Origin: G963701675 sp963701675
Lineage (GTDB): Bacteria; Planctomycetota; Planctomycetia; Gemmatales; Gemmataceae
Direction: 5' to 3'
DNA: 64,000 bases
Assembly: GCA_963701675.1 (NCBI GenBank)
Contig: OY969623.1
Location: forward strand, 7,502,001-7,566,000
Each line of letters opens with the position of its first letter. Position 1 is the stretch's first letter. Positions 52,112-61,638 of the stretch are shown here, one piece after another. A program made the translations under genes and the position numbers. The notes beneath the pieces are model-generated. The model saw only the letters and a program-made list of their open reading frames with translations, was not told the origin of the DNA and did no database searches.

Positions 52112-52153
52112 CTTCATAAGCCGCATGTCGGTGGTTCGATCCCACTCGCCGCC
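52112..52153 (+). repeat. Degenerate third att copy (tRNA 3' half)
   Basis: Matches the 45-bp att repeats from CTTCATAAGCCGC onward with two substitutions and then diverges at the last T of the acceptor end. It suggests an earlier integration whose right junction is here, or tandem elements. Confidence 0.8.
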
Positions 52154-52390
52154 AATCGAAAACTCTTTCGCGCCTTAGTCGCAAACCATCGTGTCACGGA
52201 CATGCACGCTAAGACACGCACGTCGCGCCGGGTTTTTTCACCTTCCGACCATTTGTCACCGATTGTCATTTGGCAGTTCTTATTCCAATCTGCTCTAATT
52301 CAATTCCAGACCGGCACTACTAACTAGTGCCGGGAAGGAAGCAACCATTATGGCGCAGCCGAGTTCTCGGGCCGGAAAAGAGGAATTCCT
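52154..52390 (+). promoter_or_regulatory. Leader of the beta-helix protein with a hairpin
   Basis: About 240 bases from the att copy to ATG 52391. It contains a perfect 9-bp stem (CCGGCACTA / TAGTGCCGG, 52311-52333, 5-base loop) about 57 bases before the start codon. This could be a 5' UTR structure or a terminator of the island side. AGAGGA lies six bases before the ATG. Confidence 0.45.
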
Positions 52391-55027
52391 ATGACCTACA
52401 TGATTAGTCGGATGACACTGGTTTTTGGCGCCATCCTCGGACTGGCAAGCCCCGCGGCTGCACGCGAGTTACACGTCGGACCCGATCAGCGATTTTCGGA
52501 GTTGCACAAGGTCCCGAAGCTACAACCCGGAGATCGCGTGTTTGTTCATTGGCGCGAGGCGCCCTATGCGGCGAAGTTGGCGATTAACGTCAGCAACGTT
52601 CACGTGGTCGGCGTGGCAGGTCCGAACGGACAATTGCCGACGTTGGACGGATCCAATGCAGTGGAGGTATCGTGGGCCGGATTCTGGTCGAATCAAATCG
52701 CTCGACAAGGAATTATTACCGTAACGCCGGCCGTGGCGGGACAGCACGTGCGAAACGTCGTGGTCGAGGGATTTCGGCTGACCAATGCTCGTGCGGGGAC
52801 ATCGCTCACGTCTGGGAAAGGGCAAGCATCGACATGGAACCACGCGGCCGCGGGAGTCGCACTCTACAAGTGTTCCAACGTCACCATTCGTGCGTGTGTG
52901 ATCGCGAACAACGACAACGGCATCTTCGGGAAGAGCTACGGTGAGCCGGGCGGCGACTTGCAAAACATCTGTGTCGAATGGTGCAACTTCCATTCGAATG
53001 GAGTGTCCGGCAAAGATCGTTTCCACAACACCTACATCGAAGGCATCGGAACAACCTACCAGTTCAATCACTACCATCCGCCGATTGAGGGATCGTCGGG
53101 GTGCAATCTGAAAGACCGGTCCGCGGGCGCTGTCGTGCGCTACAATCGCTTCGAAGGTGGAGTGAGAATCCTCGACCTCGTGGACCCGGAAGACGGCGCG
53201 CCGACCTTCACGTCCCACCCCAAATGGGGAAAGACCTATGTCTATGGAAACATCATTGTGAACCCGAAGTCGGGCGGCTCCACGACAATGATCCACTTCG
53301 GCTTCGACGGCATGGCGAAGAACGCCCAAAAACACCTGTACTTCTATCACAACACGATTATCGACCTTAACACACTCGACCCCATCGCCAAAACGGGCCG
53401 CTGGTACGCCTATCCATTCAAATGCAACGGCGCCCAGCGGATACACGCGGCCAACAACATATTTCATGCATGCTCGCCTGACGCATCGAAGGCGCCCGGC
53501 GAGTTCCGATTTCTCGTTGAGGAGTACGGCAAAGGAACGGAGGTAGTTCTTCAATCCAATTGGTTCCCAACGTGGGCGACGTTGGGAGACGCACAGCCGG
53601 ATGGATGGGAAGCGCAAATGAAGGGAACCGATCCCGGCTTCGTGGACGCGGCGGCGGCCAATGTCGCCCTGAGCGCGACGTCTCCTTGCCGACGAAAAGC
53701 AACCCAACTCGACGAACTTGGTTGGCCTTTGCAAGAACATTCGCCGAATTTCACCTATGATCCCACGGCCCTGACTTGGACACGACGTTCCAAGTTTGCA
53801 AATCTTGGCGCCATTGAGATCGAGAAGAAAGATCCCGAACCCGAACCGGCGCCGGTCGACCCGAGCAAACCAGATGCTCCAACCAGCGAGGTAACACTTA
53901 TTGAGGCGCCGGATACCGGAATTGCCGGGATCTTGGCAGAGTGGAAGAAACAGGCGTCCGACTGGTGGCCGTGGGGGCTAGTCGCCCTCGACTTCGATCA
54001 GGACGGCGATGTTGATTTGCTCGTTCAACAACACGGCGGCGCCAAAAGTCATCTCCTCAAGAACCAGCTAAAGGAAACCGGATCGCTCTCCTTCACCAGC
54101 GCCAATGCCGAACTAGGCCTGCCGATGAGTGCACTCGGGGCCACGTTCAAGCCTTTGGTGTTGGATATCGACGCCGACCAGTTTCCCGATCTCGTTTATT
54201 GTGACGCACAGGCGAACACCGTCTGGTTCAATTCCGGTGGCAAGGGTTTCCGGCCGATGGGATACGCGTTCGCCAACCTGGAAGGGCTGCGGGACATCTC
54301 CGACTTTAACGGCGATGGGTTCATGGATGTGGGCCATGACCACGGCCGCTGGCATTATGATCCCCATACGAAAAAGTTCAAGAAGTCGGCTTATACCAAT
54401 CCACTTTTGGAGAAGCCGGCGCCGCCTATCGTCGATTTCCTCCAAGCGGAGCACGCGAAACCGGTGAATCAATTTCTCAAAGTGCGAGCCTGGCGTGGCA
54501 AACTCAATGCAGATGGGCGGCCGGACCTTATCTACGCGGGGTTCGGCGCCTACGGCGGCTCACTTTTCGGGCGGTATTTGATCGCCAATGCGGATGGAAG
54601 TCATGTTGATTCTACGCAGGCACTCGGCCTACCCAATACCGGCACTCCGGTATTTGCTTCAGACCTCAACCGCGACGGTAAGGACGACTTTGTCATCGTC
54701 GGCCAGGGCGTCTATCTCAGCGGCTCAGAAAAGTATGAGCTCAAGCCCGGACCGCTTACGGATTTCGTCAAGACGCCGGGCGCTTACTTGCACCAAATCA
54801 CTGCGGTTGATCTAAACGGCGATCGGCTGCAAGACCTGGTGGTGTGCAACCAGCGCGGCCGAGATACGCGGGTCTTTCAGCAGGTAAGCCCGGTTGAATT
54901 CAAGCTGGTAATGCAAATCGGTAGCTGGGACGGAGATCCGGTCGCCGTCTGCGATATTGATGGCGACGGGCGCGCCGACGTTTGCGTCGGGGCTGGGGAC
55001 GATGTAAGGATCCTGCTGAACAAGTGA
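52391..55027 (+). CDS. Secreted parallel beta-helix / FG-GAP repeat protein
   Basis: 878 residues with a signal peptide (MTLVFGAILGLASPAAA). Residues about 35-470 form a right-handed beta-helix domain (repeated NVxVVGVAG, VRNVVVEGFRL, CSNVTIRACVIANN and NGIFGKSYG-type turns). After an acidic Pro-rich linker (EPEPAPVDPSKPDAPTS), residues about 515-878 are FG-GAP/VCBS repeats with calcium-loop motifs (DFDQDGDVD, DFNGDGFMD, DLNRDGKDD, DLNGDRLQD, DIDGDGRAD). The design suggests a polysaccharide-binding or -cleaving exported protein. It seems intact and lies just outside the island. Confidence 0.9.
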   Translation: MTYMISRMTLVFGAILGLASPAAARELHVGPDQRFSELHKVPKLQPGDRVFVHWREAPYAAKLAINVSNVHVVGVAGPNGQLPTLDGSNAVEVSWAGFWSNQIARQGIITVTPAVAGQHVRNVVVEGFRLTNARAGTSLTSGKGQASTWNHAAAGVALYKCSNVTIRACVIANNDNGIFGKSYGEPGGDLQNICVEWCNFHSNGVSGKDRFHNTYIEGIGTTYQFNHYHPPIEGSSGCNLKDRSAGAVVRYNRFEGGVRILDLVDPEDGAPTFTSHPKWGKTYVYGNIIVNPKSGGSTTMIHFGFDGMAKNAQKHLYFYHNTIIDLNTLDPIAKTGRWYAYPFKCNGAQRIHAANNIFHACSPDASKAPGEFRFLVEEYGKGTEVVLQSNWFPTWATLGDAQPDGWEAQMKGTDPGFVDAAAANVALSATSPCRRKATQLDELGWPLQEHSPNFTYDPTALTWTRRSKFANLGAIEIEKKDPEPEPAPVDPSKPDAPTSEVTLIEAPDTGIAGILAEWKKQASDWWPWGLVALDFDQDGDVDLLVQQHGGAKSHLLKNQLKETGSLSFTSANAELGLPMSALGATFKPLVLDIDADQFPDLVYCDAQANTVWFNSGGKGFRPMGYAFANLEGLRDISDFNGDGFMDVGHDHGRWHYDPHTKKFKKSAYTNPLLEKPAPPIVDFLQAEHAKPVNQFLKVRAWRGKLNADGRPDLIYAGFGAYGGSLFGRYLIANADGSHVDSTQALGLPNTGTPVFASDLNRDGKDDFVIVGQGVYLSGSEKYELKPGPLTDFVKTPGAYLHQITAVDLNGDRLQDLVVCNQRGRDTRVFQQVSPVEFKLVMQIGSWDGDPVAVCDIDGDGRADVCVGAGDDVRILLNK

Positions 55028-55037
55028 ACGTCGCGTT

Positions 55038-55250
55038 TCACGCTTGCGGTGAGCGTCTGCGAAAGAAGCAAAGCTCAGCGCCGGGAGATCGGAAAAGCAT
55101 GTACCACGGCTGAATGGCGGCGAAGAAGATCGTCCAAGCGACGAACTGGAGCGCGTTGGTCTTATCGCTGACCTGCACCATGATCAACGAGGCAACCGCC
55201 GACCCCATCAGAAAAATCGCCGTCAACACGAACCGCTGTACGTTTGTCAT
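55038..55250 (-). CDS. Small membrane protein, 70 residues
   Basis: GGGAGA lies 5 bases before the ATG at 55250. Two hydrophobic segments (FVLTAIFLMGSAVASLIMVQV and ALQFVAWTIFFAAIQPWYMLF) fit a two-span membrane protein. No family recognised. It follows sppA closely (28-bp gap) on the same strand, so they may be co-transcribed. Confidence 0.6.
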   Translation of the reverse strand: MTNVQRFVLTAIFLMGSAVASLIMVQVSDKTNALQFVAWTIFFAAIQPWYMLFRSPGAELCFFRRRSPQA

Positions 55251-55278
55251 TTCTAATCTCCCGGCGCTCGAGCGCCAG

Positions 55279-57133
55279 TTAACGTCCGATCAGCACCTCC
55301 GGCATCATGAGCAATACGCCTTCCTCTTGCAGCATTTGAAGCTGCTTCAGGGCGCGGATAATGGCGTCGACTCGATGCGGGTCCAGACCACGTAAGTACG
55401 GCATCGCCAGTTCGACGAGCGTCATCTGTTGGCCCTTCGCGATAGAAACGAGCCGATTGGATTCCTGTTTGCCGCCGAGGGCTTCCTCAATGATTTGTTC
55501 GAGGAAGTTCTTCGGCTCCGGCACGATCCGGGTTTCGTAGTCGGAGATCTTTGCCTCACCTGCAACGTATTGAATGGCATCTTGCAGGGTGCCAATCCGG
55601 TCGACTAGGCCCAACTCGAGAGCTTGTTTGCCGGTAAAGACACGTCCGCCCGCCAATTCGTCGATCGGCTTCTTCAGGCGGCTTCCGCGAATGGCGGTAA
55701 CATGCCCCTTGAACACGCCGTAGATTTCGTCCATGAATGCCTGCATGCGCTTGCGCTCTTCGGCGGTGAACTGGTCACCGGAGGCCAGCATGCCGGCGTT
55801 GTCGCCGCGCTTGTAGCCCTTGAACGTGATACCGAGCTTTTTCCACATGTCGGTGGTGGCGAGCTTACCGCTAACCACACCGATGGAGCCGGTGATCGTG
55901 GCTTCATCGGCGAAGATCACGTCGGCGCCGCAGGCCACATAGTAGCCGCCGCTGCCGGCGACGTCGCCCATCGAAACCACGAACGGCTTCTTGGCTTTTA
56001 CTCGGCGAGTTGCATCCAGGATGATCTCGCTTGCGACGGCCGAGCCGCCGGGCGAATCGACCCGCAGCACCACGGCCTTGACGCTGTCGTCTTGCTCCAC
56101 GTCGTCAAGCGCCTTACGAATGGGGGTGCTAAACGCGCCCTGCCCAGTCGGGTCAAGCGGCGAGGGGGACGAGGTACCCAGGCTGATCGCACCATTGACA
56201 TACACGATCGCGATGGCCGGTTTGTCTGACTTCTTTTTCTTTCCTTCGTTTAACAGTTCGCTCCAGACTTTCATGAATCCGAGAGGCGAGGACAAGTCCA
56301 GGTCGGGCTGTTTCTTGGACCCGTACTTCGAATCGAAAACGACGTCCTTGCCATACTTGTCCCGCAGCAGTTTTTCGAGGTCTTGCCGTGGCTCGGCAGC
56401 ATCGATGAGCTTGGCTTCCTTGGCCTTTTCGGCCGAATACGGCCCACCGTCGATCCAGGCCTTTGCCTTGGCCACATCGACGCCACGGCCTTTAGCGATG
56501 AGTTGCACCAGCGTGTCGTAGAGGCTGTCGAGCAGCCAATTCTGCATCTTTTCGGCTTCCGGGCTGGGCCCTTCACGCATGAACAGCTCGGCCGCACTCT
56601 TGTAATCACCGCAGGTCATGAAGTCCGGCTTTACGCCGAGCTTTTCAAGCAACCCGCGCAGGTACATGCCTTCGCCGTAAAGACCCGTCACCCAAACATC
56701 ACCAGTCGGCACGACGCTTAACCTGTTGGCGCCGGAATGCAATACATAATCGAGCATTTGCAACGAGTCGGCGTGAGAGTAAATCTCCTTGCCGCCCGAC
56801 CGAAAATATGCCATGGCCTGTCGAATTTCTTCGATTTGTGCCGGCCCGGCTGAACCGCCGTCTTCCAGGAGTACCACGGCTTTGACTGCCGCATCGTCCT
56901 TCGCCTTTCTCAAGTTAGACACCAGGTCTTTCAGCGAAACACCTGGCGAGCCGCTGAAAGAAAACGGATTGTCTTGTGGTACTTCGTTGACAGGGCACTT
57001 TCAGTCGAAAGACCGCGATTTTTGGTTTCGCACTTTCGGACTTCTTGCCGTCCTTCTTCGGCGTATCCTCGAAGGCGGCGGCGGCAATTGGCGCCAGCGC
57101 CAGCACACTTAACACGATGAACAATCGTCGCAT
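55279..57133 (-). CDS. sppA: Signal peptide peptidase SppA-like protease, frameshifted near its start
   Basis: From ATG 57133 a signal segment (MRRLFIVLSVLALAPIAAAAF) precedes KPKIAVFRLK, where an extra base at about 56997 shifts the frame; removing it gives RLKGPVNEVPQDNPFSF and joins the long frame to 55279. That frame has YKSAAELFM (Lys of the first S49 domain) and, in the second domain, VDSPGGSAVASE with the catalytic Ser, then GDVAGSGGYYVACGADVI and GVVSGKL. The two-domain layout with Lys in the first and Ser in the second half is that of E. coli-type SppA (about 600 residues). It degrades leftover signal peptides in the membrane. Confidence 0.85.
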
Positions 57134-57219
57134 GAAACTACCTCCCACAATCAATTGAGTTCACGAGCCCGCTACCGACTTATTCGCCGGCACTTTTGGA
57201 TTATTGTTTTACCGAAGGT

Positions 57220-57972
57220 TCAAGGCTTGGTGAAGTCGCCGTCATCTGCCTTGTCCGAAATCTTGACTTCCAGGATTTCGACCTCGGTGAATTTCTTACC
57301 GTCGCGGTTGACCAGCACGCGCTTCGCAGTCTTGAAGCCGTCGATGTCTTGATATTCTAGGATGATCCTCTCCTCGGCCACTTCTTCGCCCGACTGCGCA
57401 TCCTTGGTCCGATGGTCGAACCTCGACATCAGCCCGGTCTCCCTGTCAAAGTACATGCTTACTTCTTTCTTTCCTTTGGCATTGACCTTGATGCCGACCG
57501 AGGGGCGGTCATTCACTTTGATCTCACCGAGCGGCGCCACCTCAAACTCCTTTTCGTTGAGGAGGAAAACCTGCTGCACCAGCCGCATCGCGTAAACAGC
57601 ATCTCTCATGATTTCGAGGATATTGTCGTCCATGTCCATGGTGTCCATGTCATTGACTTTGATCCAACCCTTCTCTCCGTTGAACACCGTGGTCACGTTG
57701 ACCTGTTGCCCCATCACATCCATTTGGATCGCTTCCCGGAACTTGTTGGGGAGCTGAATCGTGGCGTCCTGCGTGAAATTGATCCCGCCAAAGAGATCGA
57801 TGGTGCCCTTGGTTTTCATGTGGGTCGTTTTCATCTTGGCGAGTTTCTCCAACCCGCCGTAGGCCTTCACGGCCTTTTCAATGATCGCCTTGGGGTTTTC
57901 TTGACCGAATGCGGGGTGGCTGAAGCCGAGGAACACGATGGCCGCCACGGTGCCGAACCAGAACTTACGCAT
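57220..57972 (-). CDS. Exported LolA-like outer-membrane lipoprotein-sorting fold protein
   Basis: 250 residues with a signal peptide (MRKFWFGTVAAIVFLGFSHPAFG). The mature part begins ENPKAIIEKAVKAYGGLEKLAKMKT and shows repeated antiparallel strands typical of the LolA/LolB fold (KGTIDLFGGINFTQDATIQLPNKFR, VTTVFNGEKGWIKV, EVSMYFDRETGLMSRFDH, YQDIDGFKTAKRVLVNRDGK). Proteins of this kind bind lipids in the periplasm. The family name is by fold impression, not by a diagnostic motif. It is between sppA and the two-component pair. Confidence 0.7.
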   Translation of the reverse strand: MRKFWFGTVAAIVFLGFSHPAFGQENPKAIIEKAVKAYGGLEKLAKMKTTHMKTKGTIDLFGGINFTQDATIQLPNKFREAIQMDVMGQQVNVTTVFNGEKGWIKVNDMDTMDMDDNILEIMRDAVYAMRLVQQVFLLNEKEFEVAPLGEIKVNDRPSVGIKVNAKGKKEVSMYFDRETGLMSRFDHRTKDAQSGEEVAEERIILEYQDIDGFKTAKRVLVNRDGKKFTEVEILEVKISDKADDGDFTKP

Positions 57973-58115
57973 CTCCGACCTCCATCTAAAGAAATCGAAA
58001 GTGTCTAACTCGTTACCTTTAAGGTATCGCTACGGTCGCCAAACACACAATGGCCTTGGGACTAATGCCCTGGAATTCGGGACGAACGGCCGAACCAGTT
58101 GCGTGGATGGCGCTG

Positions 58116-58883
58116 CTACAAGGTGTCGCCCAACGCGCTTTGAAGCTTGTCACGGCAACCCCGGCTTAATGTCAGTTCCGTGCCATCGTGCAGAGATACC
58201 ACATAATCGCCGTGGAACGACGGCTGCAGTTCGCGAATGCGTTCAATATTCACTATGGTCGAGCGGTGAATCCGCACAAAGGACCGCGGATCGAGTCGCG
58301 CTTCCAGGCTGCTCATGGTTTCTCGCAGCAAGTGCATGTCACTGCCGACGTGGAGGCGCAGGTAGTTTCCAGCGGCTTCAATCCAGTCGATTTCGTCCGT
58401 TCGCACAAAGCTGACCTTCCCGCCTGACTTGACAACGAGTCGTTCTACGGGAGGTCGAGTTTCCCGTACATCCGCCAAGAGGGCCAGCAAACGTTGGCTG
58501 ACGTCCACGCCGGAATGGCGACGAAGTTGGGTTCGCGCGCGATCGAGCGCCTTCTGGAAGCGCGGACGGTCGAATGGTTTCAACAGGTAGTCGAGCGCAT
58601 GAAACTCGAACGCCTTCAAGGCGTGCCGATCGTGAGCCGTGATAAAAATCACGGCAGGCGGCGGTTCTGGGGCGATCGCTTCCAGGACGCCAAAGCCGTC
58701 GAGCAACGGCATCTGCACGTCGAGGAAAAGGAGATCGGGTTTGTCGTCGAGCACGGCCTTGACCGCTTCCTCGCCGTTGGCGCGCTCACCGACAATTTCG
58801 ATGTCCGGCTCACTTTCGAGCAAGTTGCGAACGCGTTGCCGAGCCAGCGGTTCGTCGTCGACAATCAAGGTTCGGATCTTCAC
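58116..58883 (-). CDS. LytTR-family response regulator
   Basis: 255 residues. Receiver domain: LIVDDEPLARQRVRNLLESEPDIEIV with the DD pair, phosphoacceptor D55 (LLFLDVQMPLLDG), ITAHDRHALKAFEFHALDYLLKPF (T and K). The LytTR DNA-binding domain (about 155-255) has RLVVKSGGKVSFVRTDEIDWIEAAGNYLRLHV and FVRIHRSTIVNIERIRELQP. Its ATG overlaps the kinase stop by 4 bp, so the kinase is its partner. Targets are unknown. Confidence 0.93.
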   Translation of the reverse strand: MKIRTLIVDDEPLARQRVRNLLESEPDIEIVGERANGEEAVKAVLDDKPDLLFLDVQMPLLDGFGVLEAIAPEPPPAVIFITAHDRHALKAFEFHALDYLLKPFDRPRFQKALDRARTQLRRHSGVDVSQRLLALLADVRETRPPVERLVVKSGGKVSFVRTDEIDWIEAAGNYLRLHVGSDMHLLRETMSSLEARLDPRSFVRIHRSTIVNIERIRELQPSFHGDYVVSLHDGTELTLSRGCRDKLQSALGDTL

Positions 58884-60025
58884 GCATCGCCTCCGAGCTC
58901 GACGCCAGTGGCCGCCGTTTCTCGGAAGGGGACGGTCACGCGAACGGTCAAGCCGTCCCCGTTTGCAAGCTCGAAGCTATGATTCGAGCCGTAAAGTTGT
59001 TGCAATCGCGCGCGGGTATTGGACAGGCCGACTCCTTCCTTGAATTTGGCCGTCGTCGCCAAACCGGCGCCATCGTCATGCACCTGCAATCGAAGTCGGT
59101 CTGCCTCTCGTCGTGCGCTGATCTCGATTTTCCCTGGACCGGGCCTAGGCGCGATACCATGTCGAACCGCATTCTCGACCAGCGGTTGCAGGATCAGATT
59201 CGGCACGCGCGCATCAAGTGCGGCCGGCTCTATGTCCATGTGAACGGAAAGTCGAGCGCCAATCCGCGCTTGTTCGATTTCGAGGTACGGGCGGATGAAG
59301 TCGAGCTCCTGTTTTAGCGAGACTTCCTGCTGATTGGCGCTTTCCAGCGTAGTTCGAAGCAAATCACCGAGCCGAGCGAGCATTCGATCGGCCAACTCAA
59401 CGTTCTGGTGCATTAGAGATGAGATGGCATTGAGCGTGTTGAAAAGAAAATGTGGATGCAACTGCATCTTGAGTACTTGCAGTTGTGCCTCGGCGAGCCG
59501 GGCTTCAAGGCGTGACGTCCGAAGCTCGCGTTCGCGGTACTTGCGATAGTAGATGATTGCCTGACCGACAAACAGGATGGCCCAATAGAAGATAATGTTC
59601 TGATGCAGTTTGGCGATGAAATAGAGCTTCAAGACGGCGAAAGAAATAGTCGGCTTGGGTATTTCCTGCCGGATGTACTCGCTAACGACGACTCCGAGTG
59701 CCGATTCGAAGAACGAGAAGAAAACACTCGCCACCAAGTGGACGGTAATTACCAGCCAGATTCGGTTCCCATCGAACGGGAATCTCCGCGCCAACCAAAA
59801 GATGCCGAACGAAAGCAGGCCCCAAATGTACCATTCAATGAGACACTGCCAAAACAACTCTCCCCATGTCGGATTCGGCACTTGGGTGGGCAGATCGGCC
59901 TTCGCCAGTTGCGCCGACATCAGGACCATGTATGCCTGACTGGCAAAGAAAAGGCCGATAAACGTCCAGATACCCAAGATCAGGGCACGGCGACCCCATC
60001 GACTTTGGAGCGCTTTGAAAACCAT
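58880..60025 (-). CDS. LytS/YehU-type sensor histidine kinase
   Basis: 381 residues: about four membrane segments (LILGIWTFIGLFFASQAYMVL, LIEWYIWGLLSFGIFWLA, WLVITVHLVASVFFSFF, NIIFYWAILFVGQAIIYY) as a sensor, then a coiled linker (YRERELRTSRLEARLAEAQLQVLKMQ), the HPHFLFNTLNAISSL phosphorylation motif with H192, and an ATP-binding domain (PNLILQPLVENAVRHGI N-box, DDGAGL, GVGLSNTRARL G-boxes). It is a complete His_kinase (PF06580) type enzyme partnered with the adjacent LytTR regulator. Confidence 0.93.
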   Translation of the reverse strand: MVFKALQSRWGRRALILGIWTFIGLFFASQAYMVLMSAQLAKADLPTQVPNPTWGELFWQCLIEWYIWGLLSFGIFWLARRFPFDGNRIWLVITVHLVASVFFSFFESALGVVVSEYIRQEIPKPTISFAVLKLYFIAKLHQNIIFYWAILFVGQAIIYYRKYRERELRTSRLEARLAEAQLQVLKMQLHPHFLFNTLNAISSLMHQNVELADRMLARLGDLLRTTLESANQQEVSLKQELDFIRPYLEIEQARIGARLSVHMDIEPAALDARVPNLILQPLVENAVRHGIAPRPGPGKIEISARREADRLRLQVHDDGAGLATTAKFKEGVGLSNTRARLQQLYGSNHSFELANGDGLTVRVTVPFRETAATGVELGGDA

Positions 60026-60215
60026 CAGATTAGGATAACAGTTGACTCGCTCCGTCGCACGCTCAAATTCCGGTCATAAGCTATCCTTTAATGTCGTTAA
60101 TCCAAAGGCCTTGACCTACGCTGCCCATTCATTCACGACGACCTTATAATAGTCCGATCCCGCTGCGGGCAGAGCCGATGCGGCCGAGCAAAAGGCGGGT
60201 CGAAAGGCTCAGTCC

Positions 60216-61166
60216 GTGTTTCATTTCCGCACCTTTCGCAATACCGACCCACCGGCTTTGGCCGAAGTCTGGAATGAGACTTTCACCGGCCGCGGCGCGG
60301 TGCAATTACGGCATAGCTCGCCATTGGAACGATTCGCTCTTTGCAAGCCGTACTTTGATCCAGCCGGCCTTTTTCTCGCCGAAAACGACGGGAAATGCGT
60401 GGGGTTCGCTCATTCCTCATTTGGACCTAATCCGGAGGAATCCGGCCTTTCCCATGTAGCGGGTATCACCTGTGCCGTCGGTGTTCGGCCATCCTACCGA
60501 CGGCGGGGAATCGGTAGCGAACTCCTGAAGCGCTGCGAATCGTATCTTCGTGCGGGAGGCGCCGAGATCGTTTACGCCGGGGGAATGCGTCCTTTAAATC
60601 CGATGTACTTCGGACTGTACGGCGGCAGCGACTCGCCCGGTTTTCTGGAGAGCGACGCGGATGCCGCCCCATTTTTCTCCGCACGTGGTTATCAGTCGGA
60701 AGCAACCGCACTTGTCTTTCAGCGGCCGCTCGAACGACCGTTAAGCGTTGTGGACAGTCGATTCGTCCGGCTCAGAACCCATTTGGAAGTGCAGGCGATG
60801 CCCCGGTCCGGCGCCGATTCGTGGTGGGGTGAGTGTACGCTCGGTCCGGTGGAACCCATCGAATTCCGCCTCATCAATGTGTCCACGAACACCACGGTAG
60901 CGAGTGCGGCGGCCTGGGAGATGGAAGGGTTCAGCTGGCGCTGGGGATTGCCAGCCGTCGGGATCATGAATCTTGTGGTCGAGGAAAGTCGGCGCCGTCA
61001 GGGCCTGGCCAAGTTCCTACTCACATCGATTGTGCGGTACTTACAGGATCAATACTTCGGGATTGTGGAGGCGCATTGCATGTCTGCGAACGAGCCTGCC
61101 ATCGGACTGCTTGCAGGGCTCGGGTTCGAACTGGTTGACCGCGGCCAGGTCTATCGATTGCCTTAA
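60216..61166 (+). CDS. Double-GNAT N-acetyltransferase
   Basis: 316 residues from GTG 60216. The first GNAT domain has FRTFRNTDPPALAEVWNETF and ITCAVGVRPSYRRRGIGSELLKRCESYLR (acetyl-CoA pyrophosphate loop RRRGIG). The second has GIMNLVVEESRRRQGLAKFLLTSIVRYLQ and AHCMSANEPAIGLLAGLGFELVDRG. Both halves hold the typical Q/RxxGxG/A loop, so this is a tandem enzyme like mycothiol synthases, but the substrate cannot be read. Function is inference from the family. Confidence 0.9.
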   Translation: MFHFRTFRNTDPPALAEVWNETFTGRGAVQLRHSSPLERFALCKPYFDPAGLFLAENDGKCVGFAHSSFGPNPEESGLSHVAGITCAVGVRPSYRRRGIGSELLKRCESYLRAGGAEIVYAGGMRPLNPMYFGLYGGSDSPGFLESDADAAPFFSARGYQSEATALVFQRPLERPLSVVDSRFVRLRTHLEVQAMPRSGADSWWGECTLGPVEPIEFRLINVSTNTTVASAAAWEMEGFSWRWGLPAVGIMNLVVEESRRRQGLAKFLLTSIVRYLQDQYFGIVEAHCMSANEPAIGLLAGLGFELVDRGQVYRLP

Positions 61167-61638
61167 CTATTGCTGGACAGCGGTTTGCGCGCAGATTTAT
61201 CCGACTCTTTCCTTGACTATCCCGTCCCTTTTGGGTTACACTCGCCGTTTATTGCCCGTCGTACTACCTTCGCAATCAATATGGCCTGCATTCGGCAAAT
61301 CGAGGGAATTGCCGTTAAGAGGCGTAGATTTTGCTACACCCTGTCGGGTTACAGAGCCATTTGCGGAGATACCTAATGGAGCACCATTGCGCGGCAGGCA
61401 GTCGAATTCGCCTGGGTTGGGTGGGTGATCTACGTAAATACTCGCAGCCGCGCGGTGCTTGCAACCGGGTTTGTGGTCGTTCGGATTAAGTAGGTGGGAG
61501 TTTGTCTTTACCACTACGGTTTACGTGCATTCTTATGGTGTGAATGTTGGCCCCGGAGCCGACCCGTTCGGGGTGCCGAGTCCCCGGAACCGGAGGCTCA
61601 CGTTTCGTTAGCAGTGCGCTTTAGCGAGGAAACCCCCC
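61167..61638 (+). other. Upstream region of the last surface-protein gene
   Basis: 470 bases with no gene. The last 120 bases before ATG 61639 are GC-rich and can fold (CCCGTTCGGGG near 61561-61575, GTCCCCGGAAC). GAGGAAACC lies just before the start. I cannot assign a known riboswitch. Confidence 0.4.

Noticed and set aside
52520..53740. 406-codon open frame on the minus strand
   Set aside because: Antisense shadow of the beta-helix protein gene, which has a signal peptide and repeats; the shadow has neither.
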